A DNA stretch of 5,014 nucleotides from Thermoplasmata archaeon (GCA_030039715.1 JASHVA010000056.1:1-5014); one strand, 5' to 3'; shown: positions 1 to 5,014, counted from the first letter of the stretch. Program-made: numbers and translations. The notes: generated from the letters alone by a model not told the origin.

Positions 1-166
1 GCCGGGCCGAGGCTGGAGAGAGTGTGCCGGCGAACCGGGACAGCCAGCCTTGGTCCGCGAGCCGAATCCGGGCCTCCGAAAGACTCTCTCGAGGGCGCAT
101 GCGTGCCCGCGGACAATCGTGGGCCGGCTCGGATATCGTTGACCTCGCCAAGTCGTGACCGCGAGA
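1..166. other. Left-edge stretch with no assignable gene
   Basis: This stretch lies downstream of the toxin gene and runs off the left edge. All three forward frames stay open from the edge (stops near 142, 157 and 183), and none has a recognisable protein motif or clearly better third-position GC, so the tail of a plus-strand gene convergent with the toxin is possible but not supported. It contains an 8-base inverted repeat (GAGAGAGT at 16-23, ACTCTCTC at 83-90) enclosing a smaller CCGG stem with a four-base loop (27-38). I tested a tRNA fold on the minus strand because the span is about 75 bases and ends in CCA, but the D, anticodon and T arms do not form. Confidence 0.3.
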
Positions 167-571
167 CTACCCTACGGGGGTAAACCCTGCCTGGGCAAAG
201 TCTGCGTCGTACGCGAACGCGTGATCGATTCCGAAGGTCTGCATCACGACGAAGCTAGCGCAGTCGCAGATGCTCCAGTGCTTGTCCGGATGCTTCACCA
301 TCATCTGAACCGCTTGACGGTGATGGTCTCGGTCGATCCAGAAGACTCGGATCTCATCGCTCCCGTCGATCCCCGACGCGAACGAACCCGCTTTCTCCGG
401 TCCCAGATGGTCCCGAATCAACGTGAGGGCCTCCACCATCACGTAGTTCGTGGTCACTTGCCTCCCGAACTCACCCGCGGCCACTCGCCGAGCCGTGCGA
501 AGCGCATCGAGATGCCGGCGATCGCGCGAGTCGGCCAACGCGACCCACGCACTGGTGTCTACAAAGATCAT
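167..571 (-). CDS. vapC: VapC-like PIN-domain RNase toxin
   Basis: This 134-residue protein has the usual length of a VapC toxin. PIN domains are Mg2+-dependent ribonucleases whose acidic residues hold the metal, and VapC members cleave tRNA, rRNA or mRNA when freed from their antitoxin. The acidic set is visible: D5 in the opening MIFVDTSAW strand, E47 in the VEALTL helix, D103 in SICDCASF, and D122/D124 in AYDADFAQAGF near the C-terminus. That ending is typical of the VapC subfamily. All expected catalytic acids are present, so the toxin should be active. The ATG at 571 overlaps the antitoxin stop as ATGA, which implies translational coupling and supports this start. The RNA target cannot be read from the sequence. 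The family is secure; the VapC name follows from family and context. Confidence 0.93.
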   Translation of the reverse strand: MIFVDTSAWVALADSRDRRHLDALRTARRVAAGEFGRQVTTNYVMVEALTLIRDHLGPEKAGSFASGIDGSDEIRVFWIDRDHHRQAVQMMVKHPDKHWSICDCASFVVMQTFGIDHAFAYDADFAQAGFTPVG

Positions 572-810
572 CGTCGCCGGCGAGGGTAGAGATGCTCGTC
601 GTGCTCCTCGGCGGTTCGATGACCGGGGCGCCCGCTGGCGCCGAGCGGGAACATGCGGAAGATCGGGTCGTTGGGATTGACCTTTTCGTCGGTCAAGTAC
701 TCGTGGATCGCGAGACGAATGATCTCCTTCATGGGCGTCCCGGTGGACTCCGACCGCTGCCGCAGAAGGTGGTACTCCCCCTCGGGAATCTGAGCCTGGA
801 CTAGCGTCAT
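568..810 (-). CDS. vapB: VapB-like ribbon-helix-helix antitoxin
   Basis: This 80-residue protein directly precedes the PIN toxin and overlaps it by four bases. The N-terminal part fits a ribbon-helix-helix DNA-binding fold: a short strand at about residues 2-8 (TLVQAQI), a helix at 10-24, a turn around STGTP, and a second helix at 26-40 (MKEIIRLAIHEYL). The C-terminal half, with DPIFRMFPLG, GRPG and EEHDEHLY, looks like the toxin-wrapping tail seen in many VapB proteins of PIN-toxin pairs. By family knowledge it should neutralise the toxin by covering its active site and, as a dimer, repress its own promoter. The ATG at 810 is the only reasonable start: the other nearby ATGs upstream run straight into a stop or are out of frame. 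The final PRRRR lies at the junction with the toxin start. Confidence 0.87.
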   Translation of the reverse strand: MTLVQAQIPEGEYHLLRQRSESTGTPMKEIIRLAIHEYLTDEKVNPNDPIFRMFPLGASGRPGHRTAEEHDEHLYPRRRR

Positions 811-832
811 CTCACATTGGCCATACGATAAG

Positions 833-842
833 TTACATATTA
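833..842 (-). promoter_or_regulatory. TATA-like promoter of the toxin-antitoxin pair
   Basis: On the minus strand this reads TAATATGTAA, an AT-rich island in otherwise GC-rich DNA. Its centre is about 27 bases upstream of the antitoxin ATG at 810, the spacing expected if the transcript starts at or next to the start codon (leaderless). No strong Shine-Dalgarno sequence precedes the ATG. As the antitoxin family usually autorepresses, this region would also be the expected operator site. This is an inference from sequence and spacing only. Confidence 0.5.
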
Positions 843-864
843 GTTGTGCCCACTCGTCCTAGGT

Positions 865-879
865 CGCTCGAATCGAGCG
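865..879. repeat. Short perfect inverted repeat between the SIS gene and the antitoxin promoter
   Basis: CGCTCG and CGAGCG form a perfect 6-base inverted repeat around a 3-base centre (AAT on the plus strand). It sits 52 bases past the SIS gene stop and 22 bases upstream of the antitoxin TATA-like box. It could be an operator for the ribbon-helix-helix antitoxin or a hairpin near the 3' end of the SIS transcript. No T-tract follows it on the minus strand, so it is not a standard intrinsic terminator. Chance occurrence in GC-rich DNA is possible. Confidence 0.4.
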
Positions 880-931
880 CTTGGCGAACGAAGCCACGGT
901 CGGCGTCGGGCGAGAATACGTTCGGCTGGCG

Positions 932-2032
932 TCAGATGCCGTACAATCGGCGGGAGGCGAGGATCCTCGGGTCGTCCAGCCCCATCACGTCCGGGTTTCG
1001 TCCGGCCGAAACGGCCAGCCAATAGGAGAGGAGTTGGAACGGCACGATGTCGACCAGGGGGGTCTGGGAAGACGGGACCGCCGGCAACGCGAACTCGCTC
1101 TCCAGGCGGCCCGAGGGAGGATGCCGTGCGAAGAGCGCGACTTCGGCACCGGCGCGGGCCGCCGCGGAGAGGGCGGTCAGGGCCCGACGGCGGTCGAGGG
1201 ACGAGGTCGAGATGGCGAGTACCGCGGTCTGCTCCGCGTCCACCGAGGGAAGCGGTCCGTGTAGGAACTCCTCGACTCCCGTTGTCGCTACGAACCGAGC
1301 CGCACCTTCTCGAAGCTTGAGCGCCGCCTCCCGCGCGGTCACTTCGGCTGGCCCGCTTCCCAGGATCAGGATCTTCGACCGGTCCTTGAGCGAGTCGCCG
1401 AGCTTCCGCCACTCCGGCTCCCGCCGGACCAACTCCTCCAGCGGGCCGTCCACATCGCGGGGGAGCAAGGAACGGTTGCCGGTCCAGCGGTGCAGGAGCG
1501 TGAGCGCCGCCGCGATCGCCGTCGTGTAGCTCACGGTGTGGACCCAGGCTTTCTCGTCCGCCTCCTGCGTCAGCAGTACATGATCGGCCCTGTCCCGGGA
1601 CGGGCTCCGACCGGTCCCCGTCACCAGTACCTGAGGGATGCCCGCTGCCCGCAGGGCGTCCTGGGCGCGGAGGGTCAGGGCGGTCTCTCCCGAGGAGGAG
1701 AAAACAACCGCCGCGCCGGCCTGGCGGAGCTGATCCGGTTCCAGTAGCAGATTGAACGAGTCGATCGCCCGGACCGGTTGACGGTACTCCCATGCCGGGC
1801 CGGCTGCCCAAGCGCTGGCTCGTGCCGCATGGAACGAGGTCCCCATTCCGACGAACAGCAGCGTCCGATCGCTCGGTGGCGCGGGAATCGAGGCGGAGTC
1901 GCGCTCCGCGGCGGTCACGGTCGCGCGCACCGCCGAAGGTTGCGAGCACACCATGTCGTGCATGAAGTACGGATGGCCGGTGCGTCCGTACGGCGGCTGT
2001 GGATCCTGCGGCTCCGGAAGCTCGATCTCCAT
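932..2032 (-). CDS. Double-SIS sugar-phosphate isomerase/deaminase (GlmS isomerase half)
   Basis: This 366-residue protein has two SIS domains and aligns by eye with the isomerase half of GlmS, without the N-terminal glutaminase. Residues 22-37 (YFMHDMVCSQPSAVRA) match the GlmS segment that opens that half. SIS-1 has GMGTS (62-66) and the phosphate loop SSSGET (112-117), equal to E. coli 347-352 in GlmS. SIS-2 has ILILGSG (221-227), then LKLRE (238-242) and LHGP (257-260), which place Glu242 and His258 at the GlmS Glu488 and His504 positions with no gap. The C-terminal DDPRILAS aligns with DQPRNLAK, so Ser360 replaces the GlmS catalytic Lys603. The likely substrate is a hexose phosphate or amino-sugar phosphate; archaeal glucosamine-6-phosphate deaminases have this architecture. 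The exact reaction is unknown. ATG 2032 was chosen because the longer start at 2107 adds an Arg/Ala-rich extension and lies upstream of the candidate promoter; a TTG at 2044 is another option. Confidence 0.85.
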   Translation of the reverse strand: MEIELPEPQDPQPPYGRTGHPYFMHDMVCSQPSAVRATVTAAERDSASIPAPPSDRTLLFVGMGTSFHAARASAWAAGPAWEYRQPVRAIDSFNLLLEPDQLRQAGAAVVFSSSGETALTLRAQDALRAAGIPQVLVTGTGRSPSRDRADHVLLTQEADEKAWVHTVSYTTAIAAALTLLHRWTGNRSLLPRDVDGPLEELVRREPEWRKLGDSLKDRSKILILGSGPAEVTAREAALKLREGAARFVATTGVEEFLHGPLPSVDAEQTAVLAISTSSLDRRRALTALSAAARAGAEVALFARHPPSGRLESEFALPAVPSSQTPLVDIVPFQLLSYWLAVSAGRNPDVMGLDDPRILASRRLYGI

Positions 2033-2071
2033 CGCCGCCCGCAACGGAGCGGGCCGAATCACCCTGTCGGC

Positions 2072-2077
2072 CCTAAA
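2072..2077 (-). promoter_or_regulatory. TATA-like box upstream of the SIS gene
   Basis: On the minus strand this is TTTAGG within GTGTTTAGGG, the only AT-leaning patch in the 114-base gap upstream of the SIS gene. Transcription about 26 bases downstream would start near 2049 and give a leader of about 17 bases to the ATG at 2032, or about 5 bases to a TTG at 2044. The leader has no clear Shine-Dalgarno sequence. The assignment rests on position and base composition only. Confidence 0.35.
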
Positions 2078-2081
2078 CACC

Positions 2082-2091
2082 CCCACGTGGG
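2082..2091. promoter_or_regulatory. Perfect palindrome CCCACGTGGG, candidate operator
   Basis: A perfect 10-base palindrome lies directly upstream of the TATA-like box of the SIS gene, on the side where an archaeal TFB recognition element or an activator/repressor site would fall. A symmetrical site at this place suits a dimeric regulator of sugar-phosphate metabolism. No regulator gene is in the window. An overlapping GC-only palindrome (GCCGCGGC, 2091-2098) warns that some symmetry here may come from composition. Confidence 0.4.
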
Positions 2092-2146
2092 CCGCGGCGG
2101 CCGGCAACAGAGGCGGGTCGGTGCCGGAGTGTAAGCAGTCGTACCG

Positions 2147-2704
2147 CTACTCGGCCGGCGGCGGCCCGTGGACTCCGAGATGCGACTCGCTGTCGAGGAC
2201 GTACCGGGCGTCGTAGAGGTCGACGCGCGGGGCCGTGGAGGTCCCCGCCGCGCCCCGGTCGAACTCGAGGCATTTGCGGGCCAGCCACTCGAAGTCGGCG
2301 AAGATGAGCGGATCGTTCGCCTCGGTTCGCCACTTCTCGAAGTAATCGGTCGGGGCCCGGATCAGGGTGTAGTACGCGGTGACCCAGCTACCGAACGCCT
2401 TCCACACCATTCGACTGTCGAGCACCCCGCTCCGGGTGAGGTTCCCGAGGAGCTCGAAGAACACGCCGACCTCCCAGTTCTCGATCTCTTCCCCTCGGTC
2501 CGTTCGCAGGAGCCAGGTCGCGAGCTCCCGGCGCGCCTCGCGCATCCTCGGGCCGTAAAATCGCTCCCGGAGGTCGAGCAGGGTCGACGCGGAGTGAAGC
2601 CGCTGGTTCTGTCGCAGTTGCCAGTAGGCGAACGCGAGCGTGCCCACGACCAGCACCCAAGTGCCGACGAGCGCCGCCCAGGTGGTGTAGTCGATCGACG
2701 CCAC
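2147..2704 (-). CDS. Single-TM anchored protein resembling DUF4760
   Basis: This 185-residue protein has a hydrophobic segment at about residues 9-28 (WAALVGTWVLVVGTLAFAYW), followed at once by a polar basic stretch (QLRQNQRLHSAS) and a mainly helical soluble domain to about residue 150. The layout of one N-terminal membrane helix followed by a domain with LLDLRERFYGPRMREARRELATWLL, a central VGVFFELLGNLTRSG and YYTLIRAPTDYFEKWR resembles DUF4760-type proteins, whose function is not known to me. The anchor lacks a signal-peptide cleavage motif; the positive residues after it suggest the soluble domain faces the cytoplasm. The tail from about 151 is probably disordered. The start is GTG, with a TATA-like CTTAAG about 26 bases upstream, so the transcript is probably leaderless. 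It reads in the same direction as the SIS gene 114 bases away, but that gap carries its own promoter candidate. Confidence 0.75.
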   Translation of the reverse strand: MASIDYTTWAALVGTWVLVVGTLAFAYWQLRQNQRLHSASTLLDLRERFYGPRMREARRELATWLLRTDRGEEIENWEVGVFFELLGNLTRSGVLDSRMVWKAFGSWVTAYYTLIRAPTDYFEKWRTEANDPLIFADFEWLARKCLEFDRGAAGTSTAPRVDLYDARYVLDSESHLGVHGPPPAE

Positions 2705-2782
2705 GGGGCGGAGTACCCCGGTTGCCCCTTAAGCCGACCCCCACCGATAGCGTAGTGAGGCGGCCGATCGCTCGAGTCAGAG
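2705..2782. promoter_or_regulatory. Divergent promoter region with central CTTAAG
   Basis: This 78-base gap separates the start of the membrane-anchored gene (minus) from that of the acyl-CoA dehydrogenase (plus). The self-complementary CTTAAG at 2728-2733 is its best TATA-like element. In the minus direction it is about 26 bases from the GTG at 2704. In the plus direction it would start transcription near 2757, giving a leader of about 26 bases to the ATG at 2783. One TATA element could thus serve both genes; a weaker alternative for the plus gene is GATAGCGTAG at 2746-2755. A 5-base inverted repeat, CGGGG/CCCCG (2704-2708, 2716-2720), covers the minus-strand start. Confidence 0.4.
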
Positions 2783-4537
2783 ATGGGTTCCAAGTCGATT
2801 TCCCCGCCTTCGATCGTGCGCGACGCGTTTCGAATCGCACGACGCCCCCTGTCGGACGAGGAGGAACGGTCGCTGGGCGACTTCGGCCGATTCGCGAGAG
2901 AGGTTCTCGAACCCGCCGCCCTCACGATCGACCGGGCCTCTCCGCCCGTGCTGAAGAGGGGGCGTCGTGGCTCCAAGACCGGCGAGCGGGTGGAACTCTC
3001 GCCGCTCCATCGCCGGATGCTCGACCGGCTCTTCGGGACCGGAATGGCGACCGGCGCGACGGGGCCCGCCGAGGACTGGCCGGTCTCATTCGCCTACATG
3101 CACGAGGTCGCGGAGATCGGCATGCTCTGCTCGGCCACCGTCACGCTCGCCACCGTCTACTCGCTCGCCAAGTGGGGATCGTCGCAACTCCAGGAGCGGT
3201 TCCTTCCGGGGCTGCTCGAGAAGAACGGTCGTGCCGGCGGCGCTACGTGGGCCACCGAGCAGCAGGGAGGCTCGGACATCGGGGCGAACACCACGAGCGC
3301 GAAACCGGGGCCGGACGACCGATGGGAGCTGACGGGGGAGAAGTTCTTCTGCAGCAACGTCGGGGCTTCCTCGGCGGTCGTCACGGCGCGTCCCGAGGGG
3401 GGCTCGGAGGGAATCCACGGCATTCGCCTCTTCTTTGTGCCCGCCCGGCGGCCGAACGGACGGGCGAACTGGCGGGTCCGGCGCCTGAAGGAAAAGCTGG
3501 GGACCGTGACCGTGCCGACGGGCGAAGTGAGCCTCGACCGGACCGAGGCCTACGCGCTCGGGACGCCGGAAGCGGGCGTCCTCCCCGTGGTCGACATGCT
3601 GAACGTCTCCCGGGTCGCGAATGCGGTCGGTTCGGCCGCGGCGCTCCAGCGGGCTTGGGAGATCGCGTGGGATCACGCGTCGCGCCGGACGGCGTTCGGC
3701 CGGCCACTCCCCGACCACCCGCTCTCCGCGCTCGACCTCGCGACGCTCGCGGCGGAGTCGGACGCGGCGTCGCTGCTCGCGTTCGACGCGGTCTTCCGCC
3801 TGTCCCGGGCGGCCCAGGAGCGTCCTCCGTTCACGGAGGCGACCCACCTGCTACGGTTCACGACGCACATCGCGAAGCTCGTCACGGCCGAGCAAGCGGT
3901 CCGCGGCACCCAGCTCGCGATGGAGATCCTCGGGGGGATCGGGTATCTGGAGGAGGGCCCGCTCGCGAAGCTCGTCCGCGACGCCCTCGTGACCCCGGTC
4001 TGGGAGGGGGGAGCGAACATCCAGGCGCTCAATGCACGGGACGTGATGCAGCGGGAGCGCGTCCAGCGGGAGTGGCAGTCCGCGGCCGGCCGGGCGGCGT
4101 CGCGCTCCCCGTCCTCCGAGGTCCGGCGGTTCATCTCGACCCGGATCGCGCTCCTCGAGAACCTGACGGCGGAGTCGGACGCGAAGCACGTCGCCCGGAC
4201 GTGGGGCGACCTGCGGCAGCTGACGCTGCTCGTCGCGCGGAGCCATCGGAACCCCGAGAACGAAGTGTACGAGGCGCGCGCCGACCTCTTCGCGCGCTTG
4301 CGCTCGAGCCGTCCGGGCGTCGACTATCCACCGAACCTCGTACGTCGGTCGCTCGGTCTCCCGAGCGCCACGACCTGGCGGCGCCCGACGACGGTCACCT
4401 CGCGGGTGCGCTCTCGTAGGAGAACCGGATCGACGCGGCGGCCAGCTTCGCCAGGGCGTGCTCGCGCGCACGGAGGAGATACGCATCGAACAGCAGCTTC
4501 TCGATCGGGTCCCACAGGAGGACCCAGACCACCGTGA
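2783..4537 (+). CDS. AidB-like acyl-CoA dehydrogenase family flavoprotein
   Basis: The reading frame encodes 584 residues and is a clear acyl-CoA dehydrogenase of the AidB type. It has an N-terminal helical domain, the flavin-side strand motif TEQQGGSDIGANTT (158-171; E. coli AidB has EKQGGSD and SNTT at this place), then LTGEKFFCSN (183-192), FFVPARRPNG and RLKEKLG (234-240) as in AidB. The C-terminal helical domain has RRTAFGRPL (301-309), GGIGYLEEGPLAKLVRD (384-400) and VWEGGANI (406-413), where Glu408 occupies the catalytic-base position of medium-chain enzymes. These proteins bind FAD and oxidise acyl-CoA thioesters; E. coli AidB also binds DNA and is induced by alkylating agents, so substrate and role are open. 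ATG 2783 is the first start after an in-frame stop at 2756. AidB is about 541 residues; here the last 45 or so (from about 540) are Arg/Ser/Pro-rich, lose GC-rich third positions, and overlap the convergent gene, so the true end may be near 4419. Confidence 0.92.
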   Translation: MGSKSISPPSIVRDAFRIARRPLSDEEERSLGDFGRFAREVLEPAALTIDRASPPVLKRGRRGSKTGERVELSPLHRRMLDRLFGTGMATGATGPAEDWPVSFAYMHEVAEIGMLCSATVTLATVYSLAKWGSSQLQERFLPGLLEKNGRAGGATWATEQQGGSDIGANTTSAKPGPDDRWELTGEKFFCSNVGASSAVVTARPEGGSEGIHGIRLFFVPARRPNGRANWRVRRLKEKLGTVTVPTGEVSLDRTEAYALGTPEAGVLPVVDMLNVSRVANAVGSAAALQRAWEIAWDHASRRTAFGRPLPDHPLSALDLATLAAESDAASLLAFDAVFRLSRAAQERPPFTEATHLLRFTTHIAKLVTAEQAVRGTQLAMEILGGIGYLEEGPLAKLVRDALVTPVWEGGANIQALNARDVMQRERVQREWQSAAGRAASRSPSSEVRRFISTRIALLENLTAESDAKHVARTWGDLRQLTLLVARSHRNPENEVYEARADLFARLRSSRPGVDYPPNLVRRSLGLPSATTWRRPTTVTSRVRSRRRTGSTRRPASPGRARAHGGDTHRTAASRSGPTGGPRPP

Positions 4538-4979
4538 TGAACAGGAGGTAGAACAGCGTCGTCACGAACGTGCCGAGCGGGCCCGACGGGAAGTCCGGGC
4601 CGAATACGACGAGGCCCCCCGCGAGTATCAGTGCGACAGCGAGGAGCGGGAAGGTCGTCCGAAAGAATCCCCAGCCCTCGGTCTGGTTGACCTTGAGGTC
4701 GAGCGCGGCCAGCGCCCCTTCCTCCTGGAAGTACGTTCGCCATCGCTGTCGGACGAGGTTCTCCTGTGCCGGATCCGGGACCGCGAGCCGGAGATGGACT
4801 TCGACGTCCACCGAGGGCGCGATCCGCTTCGCACGTACCGACGATTCGAGATAGGACTCGAGGCTCGCCGGGAGCGAGGGCCCCGTGTGCGGGTAGACGG
4901 CGGCGGTCTGCGGGTCGAACAACGACCCGAAGTCCGCGGATTCGATTCGGACGGACAACGCCGGAAGCGAAGGGGCCAT
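4395..4979 (-). CDS. Two-TM membrane protein of unknown function
   Basis: I do not recognise this 194-residue protein by name. Residues 1-105 are soluble and mixed in character; around 57-85 a strand-like VDVEVHLRLAVPD is followed by a helix, ENLVRQRWRTYFQEEG. Two hydrophobic helices follow, at about 108-127 (FRTTFPLLAVALILAGGLVVF) and 136-156 (GTFVTTLFYLLFITVVWVLLW), joined by a short GPDFPSGPL loop. The second ends in WDPIEKLLFDAYLLRARE and a basic amphipathic tail. The pattern of a soluble domain, a helix ending in YF, two TM helices and a W-x-P-x-E-x-x-L-[FY]-[DE] exit motif resembles, from memory, uncharacterised bacterial and archaeal membrane proteins. The charge distribution suggests both termini in the cytoplasm. 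ATG 4979 lies about 28 bases from a TATA-like CCTTAG. Its 3' end overlaps the convergent acyl-CoA dehydrogenase gene. Confidence 0.8.
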   Translation of the reverse strand: MAPSLPALSVRIESADFGSLFDPQTAAVYPHTGPSLPASLESYLESSVRAKRIAPSVDVEVHLRLAVPDPAQENLVRQRWRTYFQEEGALAALDLKVNQTEGWGFFRTTFPLLAVALILAGGLVVFGPDFPSGPLGTFVTTLFYLLFITVVWVLLWDPIEKLLFDAYLLRAREHALAKLAAASIRFSYESAPAR

Positions 4980-5004
4980 TTCCGTGGGCCAACCGCTCCA
5001 CTAC

Positions 5005-5010
5005 CTAAGG
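5005..5010 (-). promoter_or_regulatory. TATA-like box of the two-TM protein gene
   Basis: On the minus strand this reads CCTTAG within GCCTTAGGTAG, close to the right edge. It is centred about 28 bases upstream of the ATG at 4979, the spacing of a leaderless archaeal start, and there is no Shine-Dalgarno sequence just before that ATG. The core resembles the CTTAAG before the gene at 2704 and the TTTAGG before the SIS gene. The window ends four bases beyond it, so upstream elements cannot be seen. Confidence 0.35.
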
Positions 5011-5014
5011 CGTC

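Noticed and set aside
14..90. Possible tRNA gene on the minus strand (7-8 base outer stem, TTCG near the 3' end, terminal CCA)
   Set aside because: With the outer stem fixed as acceptor, the D stem, the anticodon stem and the T stem have no proper pairing, and the TTCG lies in its own small hairpin instead of a T loop.
865..879. Intrinsic terminator for the SIS gene
   Set aside because: The stem is only six bases and no T-tract follows on the minus strand; it is kept as an inverted repeat of unknown role.
840..1949. Long minus-strand open frame of 369 codons overlapping the SIS gene
   Set aside because: It is a shadow frame in GC-rich DNA: Arg/Gly/Pro-rich, no domain motif, while the overlapping frame carries the full set of SIS motifs.
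2033..2107. Longer start for the SIS protein at ATG 2107 adding 25 residues
   Set aside because: The extension is Ala/Arg-rich without family similarity, and the start would lie upstream of the TATA-like box at 2072-2077.
2722..4419. Long plus-strand open frame of 565 codons overlapping the acyl-CoA dehydrogenase
   Set aside because: Its composition is Arg/Gly/Ala-rich with no motif, while the neighbouring frame encodes a clear AidB-like protein. Only its last ~18 codons are of interest, as a possible true end of the dehydrogenase after a frameshift.
1..5014. Defence island, biosynthetic cluster, CRISPR array or mobile element
   Set aside because: Apart from the toxin-antitoxin pair there are no nuclease, helicase, transposase, integrase or biosynthetic core genes, no spaced direct repeats and no terminal inverted repeats that frame a set of genes.

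Overview
The window is GC-rich DNA with G/C-biased third codon positions, most likely a chromosomal segment of a high-GC archaeon. The evidence for an archaeon is indirect. Several starts lack a Shine-Dalgarno sequence, and three of them (810, 2704, 4979) have an AT-rich TATA-like patch about 26-28 bases upstream, the spacing expected for leaderless archaeal transcripts. A high-GC lineage of Thermoplasmatota would fit, but a bacterial origin cannot be excluded from this sequence alone. No rRNA, tRNA, CRISPR array or insertion sequence was recognised.

Layout from left to right. Positions 1-166 hold no assignable gene, only some inverted repeats. Positions 167-810 (minus strand) are a VapBC toxin-antitoxin pair: a ribbon-helix-helix-like antitoxin overlapping a PIN-domain RNase toxin by four bases (ATGA). 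A 121-base gap with a short inverted repeat and an AT-rich promoter candidate separates it from 932-2032 (minus), a double-SIS sugar-phosphate isomerase/deaminase that corresponds to the isomerase half of GlmS without the glutaminase. Upstream of that lies a 114-base gap with a TATA-like box and a perfect palindrome, CCCACGTGGG. Next is 2147-2704 (minus), a protein with one N-terminal membrane anchor resembling DUF4760. A 78-base divergent promoter region follows, then 2783-4537 (plus), an AidB-like acyl-CoA dehydrogenase. Its 3' end converges on, and overlaps, 4395-4979 (minus), a protein with two membrane segments that I cannot name.

The genes do not form one obvious pathway. The only tight transcriptional unit is the toxin-antitoxin pair. 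The SIS protein probably acts in amino-sugar or other sugar-phosphate metabolism, and the AidB-like flavoprotein in acyl-CoA oxidation or an unknown flavin-dependent role. The two membrane proteins are uncharacterised. I see no convincing new multi-gene system. The points most worth a second look are the altered active-site positions of the SIS protein, the palindrome next to its promoter, the anomalous C-terminal end of the acyl-CoA dehydrogenase, and the unassigned two-TM protein.
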